NCBI GenBank assembly: GCA_002914805.1
Contig: JXTB01000001.1
Location: 2,011,904 to 2,075,903, forward strand
Source: Parasponia andersonii
Taxonomy: Eukaryota > Streptophyta > Magnoliopsida > Rosales > Cannabaceae
DNA: 64,000 nt
Reading direction: 5' to 3'
Program-made: the position numbers and the translations under genes
Notes under the pieces: model-generated
Database searches by the model: none
Told to the model about the DNA's origin: nothing
What the model saw: only the letters and a program-made list of their open reading frames with translations
Part shown: positions 59,441 to 64,000 of the stretch, piece by piece
Position numbering within the stretch: position 1 is the first letter of the stretch
How the letters are laid out: every line of letters starts with the position of its first letter

Positions 59441-61959
59441 TGTAAAATACCAAATTTTGTAAAGGTAATTAAGTAATTTTGATTCAAGGGTATTTTGGTA
59501 ATTCTATATTTTCGAATTATTTTAAATTAAATTATTAGTGTTGAACCTAGAAAAAATAAAGTCTATGTGTATTTGGGGCAAAAGTGAAAAAGAAATTACA
59601 AACTGAGGACAAAAGTGTAATTAAGGAGGGATTAAAGTGAAAGAATCTTTTTAAAATTTGTGACCGAAGTGGAATTTCAGAAATTTTTTCGGTCAAACTA
59701 GATTACACCACGTGTCCCACTACTACAGTTTCCGAAAATTGCCTATGAATCCCCCAACTCTTTCTTCTTCTTCACTAAGGTCCTCCAACACCCTTTCTAT
59801 CACTGTTCATTCGCTGAGCCACCAGCTGCCGCCGTGCCCGACGCGCCTGCCCGCCGTGACCGGAAGACGCCGATGAAACCATACCTGGTGCCGCCGTTTC
59901 ATTCCGCCGTCCCTCACCAGAGAGAAAGCACTTCGAATGTCGGGCCACCGGAACGAAAAATCGTCTGCCGTGTCCTCCTCCGACGTCTGATCACCACACC
60001 ACCACCACCGTTCAACTCATCTCAACTCCAGCTTTCATTTCTGACCACTCTCGGCCTCTAACTCGACTCCGATGAAAAGTTGGCTACTGTAGCAATTTTA
60101 TAATATTAAATTTTGTGGAATTTTCGTAATTATTTCAGAATTGAGTTATTTATTCCAACAAAATTTTACCACATGAAAGAGGAGTTCGAAACATGAAATC
60201 TCATGATTTTGAAGTGTTGAAATAGTAACTGGAAGATCGTTAATTATCGGAATGAAAATGTTGTATTTTTCTAATTATTTTCCAAATGTGGGATTTTTAT
60301 AATTTTTGGATTTTTAAGCCCATTTAATGTTCGGAACCTCGAAACTAAGTTCTGACTTCGAATTTGGACTAAGTGAGGTCGGGATATGAATTTTGATATA
60401 AAATACCACTATTTTCTGAAGTGGCACGAAAATCGAGAAAATAGCTCGTGAATTGTACTGTTTTACGTGCCACAGGCCGGTTCCGCACAGGAACCCGTTT
60501 TCGACGAACTTTATAACTAACTAAACATTTTTGGGTGTTCTTAATTCAGTGGTGACCTCTGTTTCTCAATCCGAGACTCCGTTTGAAAAGTCAACTTTTC
60601 AAGTAAACGTGACGAGATTCAAGAACGACTGTCTGGACAGCCAGGTGATCAATTGAGGATATTTCTAGCGTCGTTACCTCAGCATAACTACTATTTCGAG
60701 GTAGGGGGTTCAATTTCCTTGTTTTCTATTATTTTCATTAAAATTTGAATTTATTCTGAAAAATGAAATTTCATGATTTTATTAATTTGAATTATTTGAA
60801 TAGTTATTTTAATGAACTATGAATTTGTGAAATATTGTGGACTGCTCTAGATATTTTTTACATATGATTTTGTATAAGTTTTTTATATATGGGATTTAGT
60901 AAAACCATAGAAACTGTACTTTTGGAATTTTAAGTACAAAGTGGATTTTTAATTAAAAATCATAGCATGTCTAGAATGTTAAACCACTGTATGGTTGTTT
61001 GAGACTCCATATATTGCACATTTTATATGATCATGCATGCGAGTAATCTTAGGCATCACGGTACTACAGTAGGCAGACTAGTACATACGACCTCGGTGAG
61101 AGCCCGTAAATACGTGCGGGGTTTGTTTTCTGATTATCTTCATTTGGTAGGCATAGACATTCGGTGCCCCTCTGGTTCTGTAGAATTAGATTTATTAATG
61201 TCTTTCCAGTTTCCAGAGATAGATGTCAGGCAAGGAACACTCAATACATGTAGTATAAGTTGCTCTAATTTTGATGAGAAGATGAAAGCTTATGTGATGT
61301 GTTGATTTATGTGATGTGCATTATGTTTATTTTAATTAAGACTTTTATATGTTTTTACCTAGACATCTGGTTTTGGGTTTTAGTATAATTTTCTATAAAT
61401 AGTTTAAATCCTTAATATTTATAAAAATATTTTTCAGTACTACTAATCATGCAGATATTTTGAGAATTATAAAAAGATTTTCCTAAAAAAGGAAATTGGA
61501 TAACTTGCGGATATTTTATACTCACCCTGCCTACTTTCTCCACAAGTGGTGTCCAGTGTAACATTGATGATCAACAAGTGGAATAAGAAGCGAACTTTTA
61601 TTTGTACTTTGAGACTTGGTAATGCTAGGAGTGTGAATTTAAGACTTGTGTTTAAGTCTTGCTAAATAAATAGATATTGCTAGCATTCAAATTAAGTGTG
61701 TTACTTGGAATATGTCTATAACTATATATGCCATACTAGCTTAATGTTGAGGTGTGAATGATGATGCTCAGTGAACTATTTGAAATTTGGTTTTTCTTAT
61801 AATTTTTCAGTCTGTGTTTATTGATGACTATGAACTGTGAGATAGGTCAACTGTTTGGAATTCACAATACTATTATTTTTTTAATTAAAAAAAATTAAGA
61901 AATTTCCAATTCTAGTAAAAATTCCCTTTTGCCACTACCCCGGAGTTTGGATTGTGACA
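59441..61959 (+). repeat. chromovirus 3' LTR
   Basis: 2519 bp, same ends and order as the 5' LTR, with the GC-rich island at about 59810-60070. Frames at 59834-60061 and 61027-61305 are within the LTR. The AGACC target duplication follows. Confidence 0.92.
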
Positions 61960-61964
61960 AGACC

Positions 61965-64000
61965 TATAATGTGAAATATCTAAAATATTTTTACAAATAT
62001 TTTAATAATCTATTATTAAAAATTCTCCCATTATCTAATGAGAAAATTAGGCAAGACACTGCCGTTTAAAAAAATATATGAAAAATACGGTATCTCAGCT
62101 TTTTTTATATGTACGTACGGTGTTTTATTGAAAATTACCATTTAATTTTTCCCCATCCCTTCCTTCTCTTGCTCAAATCTGAGGAGTCTTCACTCACTCT
62201 GCCTCTTAGTTCGCGACACAGACGGTCTCATCTCTTCCTCTTTTATTTCCAACAACATCTAGATCGATGGTCCTTATGAAGTATCTAACTCACATTACAA
62301 GCTTCATGTTCAGTTTCCTCATCATAATTCACGGAGACAAAAGATGAGATTTTGAGCTTGGAGCCATGGCATATTTAGCTCAAAAATTCACAGGTCTAAA
62401 TTGCATTGGTTTCGTCTCTTAGCTTCATTACCAACCTTTTGTTTCCCTGGGCTTCTTCTCCTCACTTGCCTTTGGGTGAGGTTCAACCATCGCTTCGTTA
62501 GAATATTACTGATGGGTTTAGGTCGTTTAGAGTTCGCAATTTACAGAATTGCAAAGGGAAAATTCCTCAATCCCTCTAGGCATTGTAATGGGTTTTGTAT
62601 TGATTGGGCTTATTTTCTTGAATTGAATGCATTTGAAAGAAAAATTCAATGACATTGGTACATTCTTTATTCTATTTAAACTTACAAATTTTAGATACTT
62701 GGAACTTTTGTATTTCATGTAATTTTTGTAATAAAAAGAGTCCTGATTTTTTATCGCATTAGACTTTGGTGAAAGTAAAACTCAGTTCTTTTCTATTATT
62801 TTTATGTCAATTGGAGTCATTACTTCATATGTTTTATGTGTTAGGTTTATGTGCTTAACGTACGTATATTTTGGATATTTGTTGAATTAATAAAATGATA
62901 TTTTTCTATTAGAATTTGTACATAATTGGTATGTCATTAAATATTAGAAAATCTCTGATTTATTTATGTGACCATAAATTTAGTATATAAGTATTATATA
63001 CATGAGGATTAAGTTTATGGATAATAAACTAAATATAGTCTGTAATAAGTAATTAAAGTTTGGAATCTTTAATTAAATATTATTAGTACGATATATTAAC
63101 ATTGAGAATGTAATAGTCTTATCTGGACTATTGATGTATTGACATCACAATGGAGGTACTTTATATAATTCGATTATATTGGACTGGACCAGACATGATT
63201 TGAATCTCACAAAAATTTCGTTAACTGTTAAGAGTTCAAATAATGTCACTAGATGATCATATATAGATCAATCTTAATCCTGAGTAGTTATAGTAGTTAT
63301 AGACTCCTACTTATAACATTATGTTTTTTAACATACTTGTTAAATATTTTTTTTTTTTATCAGATCGAAATACTTGTATCTTGGGAGCATGATGAGATGA
63401 GTAGCTAGGAATGTAAATTACAGATATGGAATCCATTCCTTCTATTAAGAAGCTAGAAAGATGATTTCTTTGTGTATTGATTCAGGACTTGAACAGTTTG
63501 AGTACTCAATTTATAGTAGATTAATAAATTAATTGTTCATTAGAGAATCAACGGTACACAAGGATAAAGATGTAACTGGAGAGGTAAACGGAATATAACC
63601 TAGCTCCAATTATGAATTGTCTATAGAAGATTGAACTATATGTAATGATTAAATCGATGGACTACTCACTGTTTTCTGAGTAAATTAATTCTGTAATTTC
63701 AAGAGTGCAATTCCGGATTTTTAGTGGAGTAATACTGGAATTAATAAATTAAACAAATTAATTAAAGAGTTTAATTAATTGTCATAATTTATTGGAGCTT
63801 GAATTACAGGCCCATAGGTCCCCAATTCCACCTCTTACAAACACTGTACTAGATATTACATTATTTCTGTTACTGTACACTTTGTCTAGATAAATTGTTT
63901 GTCTACAATAATTAATAATTGTTATTAATTAATTAATTTTGAATTAATTAATTTAAATTATGGAGAGATAAGTTTCCTAATTTGTTTAAATTTTGAATTT
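61965..64000. other. intergenic DNA, no gene recognised
   Basis: A frame at 62401-62652 (83 codons, hydrophobic start LLASLPTFCFPGLLLLTCLW) follows a pyrimidine-rich stretch (about 62150-62250) that could be a leader. I recognise no family and see no convincing splice pattern, so it is not called as a gene. From about 63360 the sequence (TTAATTAATT tracts, GGCCCATAGGTCCCCAATTC at about 63811) resembles LTR sequence of plant copia elements, but no boundary is visible before the window ends. Confidence 0.5.

Larger units (their letters stand above)
52149..61959 (+). mobile_element. full-length chromovirus (Ty3/gypsy, Tekay/Del-like), inactive
   Basis: LTRs of 2.5 kb start TGTAAAAT and end TGTGACA. 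The 5-bp target duplication is AGACC (52144-52148 and 61960-61964), perfect. A tRNA-Met primer site follows the 5' LTR and a polypurine tract (TTTTAAGGAGGAGAGGA) precedes the 3' LTR. Domain order is gag, protease, RT, RNase H, integrase, chromodomain, as in chromoviruses. The first 61 bases of the two LTRs differ at 6 positions, so the insertion is old. Confidence 0.94.

Noticed and set aside
1..64000. CRISPR arrays, phage, operons or bacterial defence genes
   Set aside because: No regularly spaced repeats with unique spacers and no prokaryotic gene organisation; introns and plant retroelements show nuclear plant DNA.

Overview
The window is nuclear DNA of a seed plant, most likely a eudicot. 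It is AT-rich, has one spliced protein gene with GT-AG introns, one plant-specific microRNA precursor (MIR399), and a dense load of plant LTR retrotransposons. No operons, CRISPR arrays, tRNA or rRNA genes were found. Two host genes are well supported: a six-exon DUF789-family gene on the + strand (4208-6673, 322 codons after splicing) and a MIR399 gene on the - strand (hairpin 42100-42235). The 21 bases of the predicted mature miR399 match the Arabidopsis miR399f sequence as I recall it, and a P1BS-type phosphate-starvation motif and a TATA box lie just upstream.

Layout. 1-1539: 3' end of an LTR element with its polypurine tract and 3' LTR (family A). 1540-10901: gene island with the DUF789 gene, a foldback element upstream and another downstream. 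10902-11722: a second family A LTR in the opposite orientation, so the gene sits between inverted LTRs. 11723-38708: a tandem array of a non-coding, LARD-like retrotransposon (family B) in the order LTR1-internal1-LTR2-internal2-LTR3. Internal2 carries a 1.16 kb tandem duplication, and one duplicate holds a SINE. Internal2 is also split by an 11.1 kb hAT transposon (22986-34080), and the hAT transposase gene is itself split by an Athila-type Ty3/gypsy element (about 26007-33384). 38709-43547: intergenic DNA with MIR399. 43548-50862: a complete but dead Ty1/copia element with TSD TTAAT. 52149-61959: a complete but dead chromovirus (Tekay/Del-like Ty3/gypsy with chromodomain) with TSD AGACC. 61965-64000: no gene recognised.

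Relations. All transposon protein genes carry stop codons or frameshifts, and two reverse transcriptases also lost a catalytic Asp, so no element here can be autonomous. Family B LTRs share long homologous blocks and the same tRNA-Met-type primer site with the chromovirus at 52149-61959. B is therefore best read as a non-coding relative mobilised in trans. Nesting gives a relative order: the B array came first, then hAT, then Athila, then the loss of the Athila 3' LTR with adjoining hAT sequence. I found no sign of an undescribed protein system; the most notable items are the MIR399 locus and the nested, tandem retroelement structure.
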